NCBI RefSeq assembly: GCF_020524885.1
Contig: NZ_JAIVKJ010000002.1
Span: 1,039,994-1,103,993, forward strand
Direction: 5' to 3'
Length of the DNA: 64,000 nt
From: Microbulbifer elongatus
GTDB taxonomy: Bacteria; Pseudomonadota; Gammaproteobacteria; Pseudomonadales; Cellvibrionaceae
Position numbers and translations under genes: made by a program. Positions 16,674 to 27,066 of the stretch are shown here, one piece after another (position 1 is the stretch's first letter; each line of letters opens with the position of its first letter). Below the pieces are notes generated by a model. That model made no database searches and was not told where the DNA came from. It saw nothing but the letters and a program-made list of their open reading frames with translations.

Positions 16674-16699
16674 GTAGGAGCCTGCAAGCAGGCTCCTAC
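16674..16699. repeat. REP-like palindrome between dnaK and dnaJ
   Basis: GTAGGAGCCTGC (16674-16685), AA, GCAGGCTCCTAC (16688-16699) is a perfect 12-bp inverted repeat starting with GTAG. AAAAA follows on the plus strand, with no U-tract, so it is not a clear terminator. A hairpin here could stabilise dnaK mRNA relative to dnaJ. It shares the GTAGGAGC head with the element at 6764. Confidence 0.65.
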
Positions 16700-16777
16700 A
16701 AAAATGGGTAATAAAAAGGCGCGGGGGTTCAGCGGAGCTCTCGCGCCTTCTTCAGTTTAAATAGAACACACAGAGCT

Positions 16778-17902
16778 ATGTCCAAACGCGATTACTACGA
16801 AGTCCTCGGTGTCAGCAAAGGCGCGGACGAAAAAGAGCTGAAAAAAGCCTATCGCCGGGTGGCGATGAAATATCACCCGGACCGCAACCCAGACGACAAA
16901 GAGGCGGAGAACAAATTCAAAGAGGCCAACGAGGCCTACGAAGTCCTGTCCGACCCGCAGAAGAAAGCGGCCTACGACCAGTTCGGCCACGCCGGCGTTG
17001 ACGGTCAGGCGGGCGGCGCCGGTGCCGGCGGCTTCGGTGGCTTCTCCGACATCTTCGGTGATGTGTTTGGCGATATCTTTGGTGGTGGCGCCGGTGGCGG
17101 CCGCCGTGGCCCGCAGCGCGGTTCCGACCTGCGCTACGACCTGGACCTGGACTTGGAAGACGCGGTGCGCGGCACCACCGTCAAGATCAAGGTGCCCACC
17201 CTAGCCAACTGTGGCACCTGCCACGGCTCCGGTGCCAAGGCCGGCTCCCAGCCCCAGACCTGTGGTACCTGTGGTGGCGCCGGTCAGGTGCGTATGCAGC
17301 AGGGCTTCTTCTCTGTGCAACAGACCTGCCCCAACTGTCGCGGACGCGGTAGTGTAATCAGCGACCCCTGTGGCAGCTGTCACGGTCGCGGCCGGGTGGA
17401 AGAGACCAAGACCCTGTCCGTGAAGGTGCCACCTGGTGTGGATACCGGTGATCGCATCCGCCTCGCCGGCGAAGGTGAGGCCGGACCGGACGGCGGCCCC
17501 GCGGGCGACCTGTATGTGCAGGTGATGGTGCGCGAGCACGAACTGTTCCAGCGCGACGGCAAGAACCTGTATTGCGAAGTGCCGATCAGCTTCGTCACTG
17601 CGGCCCTCGGCGGCGAGATGGAAGTGCCGACCCTGGATGGCAAGGTCAAACTCAAGATTCCGGCAGAAAGCCAGACCGGTAAACTGTTCCGTCTGCGTGG
17701 CAAGGGGGTAACCCCGGTACGCGGCGGTGCGCCCGGCGACCTGCTGTGTCGCGTGGTGGTGGAAACCCCGGTGAATCTGTCGACCAAGCAGAAAGAGCTG
17801 CTGGAAGAGTTTTCTGGCACCCTGAGTGAAAAGAAAAACTCACCGCGCCAGACCGGTTGGTTTGAAGGGGTGAAAAACTTCTTTGGGGATATGAAGCTCT
17901 AA
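16778..17902 (+). CDS. dnaJ: Chaperone DnaJ (Hsp40)
   Basis: 374 aa. The J domain (residues 1-70) contains the HPD motif in [11 protein letters not shown], which stimulates the DnaK ATPase. A Gly/Phe-rich linker (about 72-110) follows. The zinc region has four CxxCxGxG-type repeats: [24 protein letters not shown] and CGSCHGRG. The C-terminal substrate-binding domains contain [20 protein letters not shown] and PGDLYV-type segments. It is a type I DnaJ with all modules intact, third gene of the grpE-dnaK-dnaJ group, ended by the terminator at 17937. Confidence 0.98.
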   Translation: MSKRDYYEVLGVSKGADEKELKKAYRRVAMKYHPDRNPDDKEAENKFKEANEAYEVLSDPQKKAAYDQFGHAGVDGQAGGAGAGGFGGFSDIFGDVFGDIFGGGAGGGRRGPQRGSDLRYDLDLDLEDAVRGTTVKIKVPTLANCGTCHGSGAKAGSQPQTCGTCGGAGQVRMQQGFFSVQQTCPNCRGRGSVISDPCGSCHGRGRVEETKTLSVKVPPGVDTGDRIRLAGEGEAGPDGGPAGDLYVQVMVREHELFQRDGKNLYCEVPISFVTAALGGEMEVPTLDGKVKLKIPAESQTGKLFRLRGKGVTPVRGGAPGDLLCRVVVETPVNLSTKQKELLEEFSGTLSEKKNSPRQTGWFEGVKNFFGDMKL

Positions 17903-17936
17903 GCGCGAGCGTCACGGAAATTACCAAAGTCGTAAA

Positions 17937-17970
17937 ATAAAAAACCCGGTGAATCTGCCGGGTTTTTTAT
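17937..17970. terminator. Bidirectional terminator between dnaJ and ispB
   Basis: ATAAAAAACCCGG (17937-17949) and CCGGGTTTTTTAT (17958-17970) form a perfect 13-bp stem with A/T flanks on both sides, serving two convergent genes. Confidence 0.92.
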
Positions 17971-17985
17971 TGCCTGAGTGTTTGT

Positions 17986-18948
17986 TCAGACAGTTCTTTC
18001 TATGGCGAAGCGGGCCAGCTGTTGCAGGGCGGTTTTGTGCTCTCCCTGGGGCAGGAACTCAAGCTTTTCCAGGGCCAGGTCCACCTCGGCGCGGGCGCGT
18101 TCAAAGGTGTAGTCCAGTGCGCCGCAGGCTTCGATGGCGGTGACAATCTGCTCCAGCTTGTCGGCCGATTTCTGCTCGATTGCCTCGCGCACCAGTGCCG
18201 CCTGCTCGGCAGTGCCGTTGGCCATGGCGTAGATCAGTGGCAGGGTGGGTTTTCCCTCGGCCAGGTCGTCGCCCACATTCTTGCCCAGCTCTTCCGAGTT
18301 GCCGCGGTAATCCAGGGCATCGTCTACCAGCTGGAAGGCGGAGCCCAGGTGGCGGCCGTATAGCTTGAGGGATTCGCGCTCGTCCGCACTGCAACCGGCC
18401 AGTACCGCGGCGGTCTCACAGGCTGCCTCGAACAGGGCGCCGGTCTTTTTGTGGATTACGCTCAGGTAGTTGGCTTCGGTGACAGCTGGGTCGCCCGCGT
18501 TCACCAACTGCTGTACTTCGCCCTCGGCGATCGTGTTGGTGGTGTCGGAGAGAATGGACATTATGTCCATGTCCTTTAGAGCAACCATCATCTGGAAGGC
18601 GCGGGAGTACAGGAAGTCGCCCACCAGCACCGCTGGCGCATTGCCCCACTGGGCATTGGCGGTGAGGCGGCCGCGGCGCATGTCAGAGGTGTCCACCACG
18701 TCGTCATGCAGCAGGGTCGCGGTGTGGATGAATTCAATGATGGTGGCGAGGCCGATATGCTCTGCGCCACGGTAGCCAGCTGCACGGCTGCACAGCAGCA
18801 CCAGCAGGGGGCGGAGGCGCTTGCCGCCTGCTTCGACCAGATAGTGACCGATGTTCTCCACCAGGGGGACATCAGAGTGCAGTTGGTCGAGAATGTGTTG
18901 GTTGACGGCGGCGAAGTCGTCCGCGGCTACCTGATGAAAGGGCAACAT
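17986..18948 (-). CDS. ispB: Octaprenyl (polyprenyl) diphosphate synthase
   Basis: 320 aa. It elongates farnesyl diphosphate with IPP to make the ubiquinone/menaquinone side chain. The first Asp-rich motif is LLHDDVVDTSDMRRG and the second is LVDDALDYRGN. GGKRLRPLLVLL near residue 42 binds IPP and KPTLPLIYAM closes the active site. Product length cannot be set reliably by eye. It is divergent from rplU, the conserved arrangement in gammaproteobacteria. Confidence 0.96.
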   Translation of the reverse strand: MLPFHQVAADDFAAVNQHILDQLHSDVPLVENIGHYLVEAGGKRLRPLLVLLCSRAAGYRGAEHIGLATIIEFIHTATLLHDDVVDTSDMRRGRLTANAQWGNAPAVLVGDFLYSRAFQMMVALKDMDIMSILSDTTNTIAEGEVQQLVNAGDPAVTEANYLSVIHKKTGALFEAACETAAVLAGCSADERESLKLYGRHLGSAFQLVDDALDYRGNSEELGKNVGDDLAEGKPTLPLIYAMANGTAEQAALVREAIEQKSADKLEQIVTAIEACGALDYTFERARAEVDLALEKLEFLPQGEHKTALQQLARFAIERTV

Positions 18949-19053
18949 GCAGGGTCCTTATACTTCTATCTTTCTTTGTCTGGTCGGTTTACGGCGGCAA
19001 GCCTAGCTGTTTTGGCCCCGGGCGGAAAGGCAGTCTGCCGGAAAAGTGCACTA

Positions 19054-19082
19054 TTGTATCAATCGTGCGAATTGATTAGAAT
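19054..19082 (+). promoter_or_regulatory. Sigma70-type promoter of rplU-rpmA
   Basis: TTGTAT (19054-19059), a 17-bp spacer, TAGAAT (19077-19082), followed by a GC-rich discriminator (CTGCGCCCC) as expected for growth-rate-controlled ribosomal genes. It lies about 160 bp ahead of rplU in the 300-bp ispB-rplU gap; nothing else is recognisable there. Confidence 0.65.
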
Positions 19083-19248
19083 CTGCGCCCCGCTCGAACC
19101 GGGTCAGCCCTGTGGCAGGCTTGTGAGTTGGGAAAGAAGTATCAATCATCAACGGCGCAAGCTCCCAAAATGCTGGCTAACCGGTCACTTTTCACCTTTG
19201 TGATCCCGCCGCTGCTTCGTGTCGTCCATTTTGTTGGAGCATAGAAAT

Positions 19249-19560
19249 ATGTACGCTGTTATTGAAAGCGGTGGTAAACAGCACCGTGTAGAAGAAGGCG
19301 AAGTTCTGCGCCTGGAAAAAATTGAAGTTGCTACTGGCGAATCTGTCGATTTCGACAAGGTTCTGATGGTAGTGAACGGTGACACCATCAACATCGGTGC
19401 GCCGGTAGTGGAAGGTGCCAAGGTGACTGCAGAAGTGCTGAGCCACGGCCGCGGCGAAAAAGTACGGATCATCAAGTTCCGTCGTCGTAAGCACTCCATG
19501 AAGCGTCAAGGCCACCGTCAGTGGTACACCGAAGTTAAAATCACTGGCATCAAAGGCTAA
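19249..19560 (+). CDS. rplU: 50S ribosomal protein L21
   Basis: 103 aa from the ATG at 19249 (GGAG upstream), beginning [18 protein letters not shown] as in all L21 proteins; an in-frame codon ten residues earlier is rejected. Conserved [18 protein letters not shown] near the C-terminus binds 23S rRNA. First gene of the rplU-rpmA pair. Confidence 0.98.
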   Translation: MYAVIESGGKQHRVEEGEVLRLEKIEVATGESVDFDKVLMVVNGDTINIGAPVVEGAKVTAEVLSHGRGEKVRIIKFRRRKHSMKRQGHRQWYTEVKITGIKG

Positions 19561-19591
19561 TCACCAGGTCATAGAAGAGGAGTAACTACTC

Positions 19592-19849
19592 ATGGCACAC
19601 AAGAAAGCTGGCGGTAGTACGCGCAACGGTCGCGATTCCGAGAGTAAACGCCTGGGCGTTAAGCGCTTTGGCGGCCAAGCGGTTTCCGCAGGCAGCATCA
19701 TCGTTCGTCAACGTGGCACCAAGTTCCACGCTGGCGTAAACGTTGGTATGGGCAAAGATCACACCCTGTTCGCTACCGCTGATGGCGTAGTGAAGTTTGA
19801 GGTGAAAGGCGCCAACAACCGCAAGTTTGTTTCCATCGAAACAGCCTAA
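19592..19849 (+). CDS. rpmA: 50S ribosomal protein L27
   Basis: 85 aa, standard length. The N-terminus ([20 protein letters not shown]) reaches the peptidyl-transferase centre. [20 protein letters not shown] and [14 protein letters not shown] are family-typical. GAGGAG precedes the ATG. No N-terminal extension of the Firmicutes type needing cleavage. A terminator follows at 19873. Confidence 0.98.
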   Translation: MAHKKAGGSTRNGRDSESKRLGVKRFGGQAVSAGSIIVRQRGTKFHAGVNVGMGKDHTLFATADGVVKFEVKGANNRKFVSIETA

Positions 19850-19872
19850 GCGGTCATAACGCCCGATCGAAG

Positions 19873-19897
19873 AGCCCCGCAATTGCGGGGCTTTTTT
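19873..19897 (+). terminator. Intrinsic terminator after rpmA
   Basis: AGCCCCGC-AATT-GCGGGGCT (19873-19892) followed by TTTTTT. It separates rplU-rpmA from obgE. Confidence 0.92.
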
Positions 19898-19924
19898 GTA
19901 TTGATCTGCCGCAAATTACACTGA

Positions 19925-21166
<1,242 letters not shown>

Positions 21167-21238
21167 GTTATCCGCCCCTTCAGCGATATATCCTGCTTGA
21201 AGGTTTTCCTGTGGGGGCGCGTCCTGATAGAGGAAGAA

Positions 21239-22375
21239 ATGGATTCCATCTCGTCGTCGCGCCAACAGCTTTCCGCCAGCAAGCGCTGGGTTATCAAAAT
21301 CGGCAGTGCACTGCTTACCGACAATGGTCGCGGCGTTAACCGCGCGGCCATCTACAACTGGGCCGGTCAGATCAGCGCCCTGCGCCGCCAGGGTATCGAG
21401 GTGCTGCTGGTGTCCTCTGGTGCGGTAGCTGCCGGGATGGATCGCCTCGGCTGGCGCAAGCGCCCGGAGTCCATCCATCAATTGCAGGCGGCCGCCGCCG
21501 TAGGTCAGAGTCACCTGGTTCAGGTGTATGAGCACGCTTTCGGTCAGTACGACTGCCGCACCGCGCAGATCCTGCTGGATCATGACGACCTTTCCAATCG
21601 CACCCGCTACCTCAATGCGCGCAGTACCATCAGGACACTGCTGTCCCTGGGGGCGGTACCCATCATCAATGAAAACGATACGGTAGTGACTGACGAGATT
21701 CGTTTTGGCGATAACGATACCCTGGGTGCGCTGGTGGCGAACCTGGTGGAGGCGGATGTGCTGTTGATCCTGACAGATGCTGACGGCCTGTTTACCGAGG
21801 ACCCCCGCGACAATCCCGCTGCCGAGCTGGTGCGTGAGGCGGTTGCCACAGATCCGCGATTGGTGGAAATGGCAGGGGATTCCCGTAGCGGCCTCGGCCG
21901 CGGTGGCATGGCCACCAAGGTGCGCGCGGCACAGCTGGCGGCGCGCTCCGGGGCGAGAACGGTGATTGTGGGTGGCGCCAGCGATTCAGTAATCGAGCGT
22001 GTGGTATCTGGCGAGGAGCTGGGCACGCTGCTGTTACCGGAGGCGGATCCACTGACCGCCCGCAAGCGTTGGCTGGCAGGCCAGTTACAGGTGCGTGGAA
22101 AGTTGCAGTTGGACGCTGGCGCCGCGCGCGCGCTGTGCAATCAGGGTAAAAGCCTGCTGCCGGTGGGTGTGGTGGGTGTCGAGGGGCGCTTCCACCGCGG
22201 TGAACTGGTGAGCTGTGTCAACGAGGTGGGCGTGGAAGTGGCCAGGGGGTTGGTGAATTACGACAGTGGCGAAGCGCAGAAAATCTGTGGCCAGCCTTCC
22301 GATCGTATCGTCGACCTGCTCGGCTACCGCGATGACGACGAGTTGATCCACCGAGACAATTTGATCCTGCTGTAA
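21239..22375 (+). CDS. proB: Glutamate 5-kinase
   Basis: 378 aa from the ATG at 21239, which has GAGGAAG upstream; an earlier in-frame start 14 codons back has poorer context. ProB catalyses the first, feedback-inhibited step of proline synthesis. The amino-acid kinase domain shows [49 protein letters not shown] and [14 protein letters not shown]-terminal PUA domain (about residues 285-360; [30 protein letters not shown]) is present as in E. coli. proA is not in the window. Ends at a strong convergent terminator. Confidence 0.97.
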   Translation: MDSISSSRQQLSASKRWVIKIGSALLTDNGRGVNRAAIYNWAGQISALRRQGIEVLLVSSGAVAAGMDRLGWRKRPESIHQLQAAAAVGQSHLVQVYEHAFGQYDCRTAQILLDHDDLSNRTRYLNARSTIRTLLSLGAVPIINENDTVVTDEIRFGDNDTLGALVANLVEADVLLILTDADGLFTEDPRDNPAAELVREAVATDPRLVEMAGDSRSGLGRGGMATKVRAAQLAARSGARTVIVGGASDSVIERVVSGEELGTLLLPEADPLTARKRWLAGQLQVRGKLQLDAGAARALCNQGKSLLPVGVVGVEGRFHRGELVSCVNEVGVEVARGLVNYDSGEAQKICGQPSDRIVDLLGYRDDDELIHRDNLILL

Positions 22376-22400
22376 AGGGTTCTGTGTTCACAAGTTTCAG

Positions 22401-22438
22401 GCAATAAAAAACCCCGCTTTTGCGGGGTTTTTTATTGC
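22401..22438. terminator. Bidirectional terminator between proB and rpsT
   Basis: Arms 22401-22417 and 22422-22438 are a perfect 17-bp inverted repeat (GCAATAAAAAACCCCGC and its complement) around TTTT. A/T tails on both sides serve the convergent genes. Confidence 0.95.
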
Positions 22439-22461
22439 TCAGAAAGCGGGCTTGCTGAAAA

Positions 22462-22728
22462 TCAGGCAGCCAGTGCTTTGATCTGGGCATTCAGGCGGCT
22501 CTTATGACGAGCAGCCTTGTTCTTGTGAATAATGCCTTTGTCGGCCATGCGGTCGATAACCGGCACAGCTTCCGCGTAAGCGGTCTTGGCTTTTTCTGCA
22601 TCACCTGCATCGATGGCTGCAACTACCTTTTTGATGTAGGTGCGCACCATGGAGCGCAGGCTGGCGTTGTGATTGCGGCGCTTTTCGTTCTGGCGCGCGC
22701 GTTTCTTCGCTTGAGGTGAATTGGCCAC
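22462..22728 (-). CDS. rpsT: 30S ribosomal protein S20
   Basis: 88 aa, standard. [18 protein letters not shown] at the N-terminus and [19 protein letters not shown] near the C-terminus are diagnostic. Strong GGAGCAACCGG ribosome site. In pseudomonads murJ follows directly on the other side; here a sortase-type regulatory cluster lies between. Confidence 0.98.
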   Translation of the reverse strand: MANSPQAKKRARQNEKRRNHNASLRSMVRTYIKKVVAAIDAGDAEKAKTAYAEAVPVIDRMADKGIIHKNKAARHKSRLNAQIKALAA

Positions 22729-22884
22729 CGGTTGCTCCTGTCTGGAATCTGTAAAACTCGAACATCGGGCCGGGGGCCCGTTTGGGACGCGACATTATCC
22801 CCAGCATTGGTTGTTTGTCAACCGCTGTGGCGGGCAGTTTGTGACCGGGGGGATTCCTTGTGAAACCGTATGCTCGGGTGGGGA

Positions 22885-24966
22885 TCAGGTCGGCAGTCGC
22901 AGGGTGAAGACCACCCCTTTCCCGTCGTCCCGATTGGTGGCTTCCAGGGTGCCCTGATGGAAGTCCGCAATCAGGCGTGCGATATGCAGTCCCAGTCCCA
23001 GGTGGCCCGCCTTGCCGCCGTCGTCGCGCACCGAAACCAGGGAGTCGAACAGCTTCTGGCCGAAGCCCTCCGGCAGCAGCGGCCCCTCGTTGCGCACGCT
23101 TACATGGTATTCCTGGCGATGCACATCGAGCGCCAGGTCGATCTCGCTGTTTTCAGGGGCGAAGCTCACCGCGTTGTCCACCAGCTTGTCCAGCAATTGC
23201 GCCAGTAGCTCGGGCGCTCCGCAATAGTGCTGGGGGGGCTGCGGGCATTGCAGGTCAAAGCGGTGTTGCGGGTGGGCGTCGGCATAGCTTTGGGTAAGAA
23301 GCTGCAACAGGTCCGCGAGATCGAAGGTCTCCTTGTCCGCCTGGCTGATGCTGGCTTCCAGGTGGTTGGCGGCGGACAGGGCGTTGAGTATGGATGAGAG
23401 CCGGGCGCCGCCGTCCGCGGCGCGCTCGGCGTAGCGCCGGCTGTCCTCATCCAGCTCCCCGGCAGCGAGGTTGTCCAGGGACGAGCGCACAACTGCCAGC
23501 GGGGTGCGCAGCTCATGGGAAAGCTTGCTCGCCAGGCTGCGCAGATACTGGTGGTAGTGGTCCAGCTCGGCCAGCAGGCTGGCGAAAGCCCGGTTCAGGG
23601 CGCCGAGCTCGTCGTTTAAGTAGGGGCGTGGGAAATCGCCGCGCAGGCGGCCGCTGGCATCCACGGCGTTGCGCGCGGCGCGATGCAAGCGGCGGATGCG
23701 CCAGGACAGCCAGCTCGCGTACCCCAGTAGTAACAGCAGAACCAGGCCGGCGGCGCCGGCGGTGGTCAGCCACAGGCGGCGGGCGGCCGACTCTGTGAGT
23801 GACTGTAGTGCGCTTGCCGACTGGGCGGCAATCACCCGGCCCAGCAGCGGGCGCTCGATAATGTCGTCTGCGCGGGTAACCACCGGAACGCTTACGGCGC
23901 CAATACGCTGGTCCCCTGCGGTGCGCTGCGAACCTGCAGGCGCGCTGAACCACTGCGAGGCGGTTTCCTTGTTTTCCGTAAGGGTGTTCGGATATTCGCC
24001 TTCGGGCAGGGGGGGCAATTGATCGGTGGCCAGCACCTGGCGGTAGAACCAGTCGCGAATCCAGCGGCCATCCTCCAGCGGGGCGCTCTCAATGTCGCCC
24101 TCACTGTTGCTACCGCTGCCGCTTCCCGAAACGTCTCCAGAGCGCGCCAATACAAACCCCTCCTGATCCACCACCGTCAATTGCAGCTCAGGTCGCGCGA
24201 AGTGTTCCAGCTCCTGCTGAAGGGCAGGTAGGGGTTCTACCAGGGCGCCGGGACGGCCATCCGCCGGCAAGGTTGAGGCGAAGCGCGCAGGGGTATCGCC
24301 GTCGCTCCGGGTGCGGTCGAGCACGCGGATGGCGAGCTCGCCACCGGTGAGGGCGAAAGGGATTGAGAGTTCCATCTGATAACCGCGGGGGGAAGCGGTC
24401 CAGCGCCCGCGCAGGCGCAGTTCGCGCTCGTAGTCGCCGCGCCGTGCGTTGTAGTAGAGCGCGCGCACCGGTCCCTGACTGGCGACGGGCAGGGTGTAGT
24501 GCTGTCGCGCGGTGTAGATCTCCACGGTGTCACCGCTGGAAAGGCTGCTGCTGCGAGGGTCGTGGTAACTGGGGCTGCGGTCTTCAGTAGTCAGCAACAG
24601 GTACACCCGGTCGCTGTGTTTGCCCAGGGTAACCCGTGCAAATGCCTCGTCATTCTGGTCCGGTAGCTGTCGGGGGCGCAGGTTGAGCGCGCGCCACTCT
24701 TCACCGTAGCCGTCCAGAGTGGGTGCCTGGGACAGTGGGTTGAGGTACAACTGTGCGCCCGGCGGGCGACCTGTGCGGCGAGGATCCGGCGCGACCAGTT
24801 CCGGTGCGCTGGCAAGGCGCGCGGCAATGGCGTTGCCGGTGGCCTCCAGGGTCTGTATCTGCCCCTGGCTCAGGGCCTTGTCTACCTGGCGCAGGTATTG
24901 GCAGCCCGCCCAGGGAAGTGCCAAGGTGCAGAGGCTCAACAGGACCAGTTGACGTCGCAGATTCAT
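22885..24966 (-). CDS. pdsS: Proteobacterial dedicated sortase system histidine kinase (PdsS-like)
   Basis: 693 aa from the ATG at 24966 (MNLRRQLVLLSLCTLALP), which keeps the N-terminal membrane segment near the start; a start 13 codons earlier overlaps pdsR. Residues about 75-250 form a periplasmic region with TLDGYGEEWRALNLRPRQLP, like carbohydrate-binding family 9-type modules. A second membrane segment (about 405-430), a HAMP-like stretch, the phosphoacceptor His in SKLSHELRTPLAVV (about residue 480), an N box (KLVDNAVSFAP) and G box (GHLGLGLHIARLI) follow. The LPWAGCQYLRQ start, length and partner gene match the TIGR03785 group as I remember it. Signal unknown. No sortase or LPXTG target gene is adjacent. 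Confidence 0.8.
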   Translation of the reverse strand: MNLRRQLVLLSLCTLALPWAGCQYLRQVDKALSQGQIQTLEATGNAIAARLASAPELVAPDPRRTGRPPGAQLYLNPLSQAPTLDGYGEEWRALNLRPRQLPDQNDEAFARVTLGKHSDRVYLLLTTEDRSPSYHDPRSSSLSSGDTVEIYTARQHYTLPVASQGPVRALYYNARRGDYERELRLRGRWTASPRGYQMELSIPFALTGGELAIRVLDRTRSDGDTPARFASTLPADGRPGALVEPLPALQQELEHFARPELQLTVVDQEGFVLARSGDVSGSGSGSNSEGDIESAPLEDGRWIRDWFYRQVLATDQLPPLPEGEYPNTLTENKETASQWFSAPAGSQRTAGDQRIGAVSVPVVTRADDIIERPLLGRVIAAQSASALQSLTESAARRLWLTTAGAAGLVLLLLLGYASWLSWRIRRLHRAARNAVDASGRLRGDFPRPYLNDELGALNRAFASLLAELDHYHQYLRSLASKLSHELRTPLAVVRSSLDNLAAGELDEDSRRYAERAADGGARLSSILNALSAANHLEASISQADKETFDLADLLQLLTQSYADAHPQHRFDLQCPQPPQHYCGAPELLAQLLDKLVDNAVSFAPENSEIDLALDVHRQEYHVSVRNEGPLLPEGFGQKLFDSLVSVRDDGGKAGHLGLGLHIARLIADFHQGTLEATNRDDGKGVVFTLRLPT

Positions 24967-24976
24967 AATTGGCGTG

Positions 24977-25669
24977 TTAAACCTGCCAGCGGTAGCCCAT
25001 GCCATAGGCAGTGCCGATGGCGTCGAAGCTACTGTCGATGGCCTGAAACTTGCGCCGGATACGCTTCACATGTGAGGTGATGGTGTTGTCATCCAGCACC
25101 ACTCGCGCAGCCTCCATCAACTGGCTGCGGGATTTTACATGGCCCGGGCGTTTGGCCAGGGCGTGCACAATCCAGAATTCCGTCACCGTCAGGTCTACCG
25201 GTTCCCCCTTCCAATGGCAGTGCAGGCGCGAGACGTCCAGGGTCAGGTCGCCCTGGGTCAGGATTTCTCCCTCATCGCTCTGGGACTGCATGACGCTGAC
25301 CCGCCGCAACAGGGCGCTGATGCGCGCCTGCATATGGGGCAGGGAGATGTCTTTGGTGAGGTAGTCGTCGGCGCCCAGGCGCAGGCCGGAGATGATGTCC
25401 AGCTCCGAGTCCCGCGCGGTGAGAAACAGGATCGGCAGGGTCGGCGCCATGGCGCGCAGCTCCCGGCAAAGGTCGAAACCACCCTCGATTTCCGCGCCAA
25501 GACCGACATCGATTACCGCCAGGTCTGGCAGGCGCTGCTGGAAGGCGGCCAGTGCATCCGGACGCGTGTGGTAGAGATTGACCTGGTAGCCGGTGCGGCG
25601 GAGGGCATCGCGGTAGTTCTCGGCAATGGCGATCTCGTCTTCAACGATGGCAATGGTGGGGCTGCTCAT
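24977..25669 (-). CDS. pdsR: Sortase-system response regulator (PdsR-like), OmpR family
   Basis: 230 aa. Receiver domain: IAIVEDEIAIAENYRDAL acidic start, phosphoacceptor Asp in DLAVIDVGLGAEI, Thr/Lys in LFLTARDSE and YLTKDISLPHM. The C-terminal winged helix (about 135-230) resembles OmpR/PhoB regulators, with RPGHVKSRSQLMEAARVV and TSHVKRIRRKFQAIDSSF. The final AIGTAYGMGYRW is a variant of the usual GxGYxL end. Ten bases separate its stop from pdsS, so they are co-transcribed. Likely target is the pdsO gene or a distant sortase locus (inference). Confidence 0.82.
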   Translation of the reverse strand: MSSPTIAIVEDEIAIAENYRDALRRTGYQVNLYHTRPDALAAFQQRLPDLAVIDVGLGAEIEGGFDLCRELRAMAPTLPILFLTARDSELDIISGLRLGADDYLTKDISLPHMQARISALLRRVSVMQSQSDEGEILTQGDLTLDVSRLHCHWKGEPVDLTVTEFWIVHALAKRPGHVKSRSQLMEAARVVLDDNTITSHVKRIRRKFQAIDSSFDAIGTAYGMGYRWQV

Positions 25670-25821
25670 GGGCTGTTCTTATCTTGCGGCTTTTTTGGGT
25701 GCTGTTCGCGAAGGTTCCGACGGTCTTTAAACCGCTTACTGGCATGCGCGGGTATTGGTTAGTGCGGAAAATCATGCCCGAACAGTAGGGCTATAGGCAA
25801 AGGTAAGTGATCGACAAGTGC

Positions 25822-25852
25822 AAAAAAGCGCGCAGACAGGCTGGCTGCGCGC
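25822..25852 (-). terminator. Intrinsic terminator after pdsO
   Basis: GCGCGCAG (25828-25835) and CTGCGCGC (25845-25852); on the minus strand the stem is followed by TTTTTT (25827-25822). It splits pdsO from the pdsR-pdsS unit, whose promoter must lie in the remaining 150 bp; I see no clear promoter there. Confidence 0.85.
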
Positions 25853-25965
25853 AAGGTTACAGCTTACAGGGTTGCACTTGAGGTTGCTCGGGAGCGCCAC
25901 CGGCTGTCGCTTTTGCAGAGCGATAACCGGTGGATTAAACGGTGGTGTAAAAGAAGGGGCCGCTG

Positions 25966-26691
25966 TTAGAAGGAGCCGGCAACCGCTTCGGGCATGCCGA
26001 AGTGGATGTCTACCCGGCGCTCCAGGGCGTAGCCGTCCAGATCCCCTTTGCGGGCCTTGGACTTGCTGGCACCCAGGGCGCGGCGCTCGATGCGCTCCGG
26101 CGCTACGCCGTAGGCTTCCAGGGCGCGTTGTACGCTGAGCGCACGCTGGTCAGAGAGAACATTGTTGTAACCGTCGCTGCCGCGGGGGTCGGAGTGCCCC
26201 TCAAGGTGAACTTGCAGCTGTGGGTGGCGGTTAAGGAAGTCGGCCATGGCGGCTACCTGACGCTCCTGGGCTTCCTGGAGCTCGTCGTCGCCGGTGGTGA
26301 ACAGCATCTGGAACTCGAGGCTTTCCAGTGCCAGTTCACGGGCGTCGTTGGCGGACAGTCGCGCCGCATCCAGCTGTTGTGCGAGGTTGCCCAGTTCGGT
26401 GCGGCTTTCGGTCAGTTGAGTTGCGAGCATGTCTGCCTCTTCTGCTTGCTTGATCTGTTCGCCCAGCCAGGCTCCACCGAGGGCGCCGGCAATAAAGCCA
26501 ACCGGTCCACCTACGGCGGCGCCCGTTACTGCAGCGCCTGTAAATACAGTGGCCTGCTTGGCCGGAGTCAGGGCTGAGCCCTGTAATTCTTTCTCGGTGT
26601 CAGTGGCGGCTTCAGCGGAAGCGGTTGCATTCTGGGTCAGACCGCTCAGGGCCATGCTGCTCAGGGTTACTGCCATCAACATCTTTTTCAT
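25966..26691 (-). CDS. pdsO: Sortase-associated OmpA-like protein (PdsO-like)
   Basis: 241 aa from the ATG at 26691 (MKKMLMAVTLSSMALSGLTQ, a Sec signal peptide), preceded by AGGA; a start 27 codons earlier adds an unlikely leader. After the signal is a Gly/Ala-rich hydrophobic hairpin (about 50-80, TGAAVTGAAVGGPVGFIAGA) resembling a glycine-zipper segment, then a heptad-like helix, then an OmpA peptidoglycan-binding domain (about 130-235; LQVHLEGHSDPRGSDGYNNV, LSDQRALSVQRALEAYGVAP, YALERRVDI). It probably links outer envelope and peptidoglycan. The pds assignment depends on the neighbouring kinase and regulator; on sequence alone it is an OmpA-family protein. Confidence 0.75.
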   Translation of the reverse strand: MKKMLMAVTLSSMALSGLTQNATASAEAATDTEKELQGSALTPAKQATVFTGAAVTGAAVGGPVGFIAGALGGAWLGEQIKQAEEADMLATQLTESRTELGNLAQQLDAARLSANDARELALESLEFQMLFTTGDDELQEAQERQVAAMADFLNRHPQLQVHLEGHSDPRGSDGYNNVLSDQRALSVQRALEAYGVAPERIERRALGASKSKARKGDLDGYALERRVDIHFGMPEAVAGSF

Positions 26692-26925
26692 GATCGTGTT
26701 CCTTGCGATTGGATTGAAATGACTGCTCTTTGGATCCGACCGGGTAGGTTTCCCGCTTCGGTTGAGAGTCATTTAACTCCTGCAAGGAGGCACTGGCATG
26801 GCGCCCGTAGGGCAAATTCCGCAGCAATTATGGCGAAATGTGGCAGCTTGCCCCGTGACGTGGTTCAACCCCTGAGCCAAGCCGCCAAAAGTACCTGGAC
26901 CTCGTTTCGCGCTCAGGGGCAGACG

Positions 26926-27066
26926 TCACTGCTGGCGGCGCCGGTAGCGCTGATCCCGGGGCTGGTCGATACGCACCCGAATCCTCTGAGGGCGTGGGCC
27001 CAGAGCGACCGCGGCGTACAGAAGCACCGCCAGAATCAGAGCAATGATCAATGCGTTGATGGTCAT
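26926..27066 (-). CDS. 46-aa single-pass membrane protein with Arg-rich tail, unknown
   Basis: MTINALIIALILAVLLYAAV begins a 46-residue protein: one N-terminal membrane helix (about 3-22), then a cytoplasm-type basic tail with about ten Arg (RIRVRI, RDQRYRRRQQ). GAGGAG lies seven bases ahead of the ATG, which is a strong ribosome site. The frame extends further upstream, but that part overlaps murJ and has no start context. It is too short to classify and I recognise no family. Position between pdsO and murJ suggests it belongs to the inserted sortase-type cluster; function unknown. Confidence 0.55.
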   Translation of the reverse strand: MTINALIIALILAVLLYAAVALGPRPQRIRVRIDQPRDQRYRRRQQ

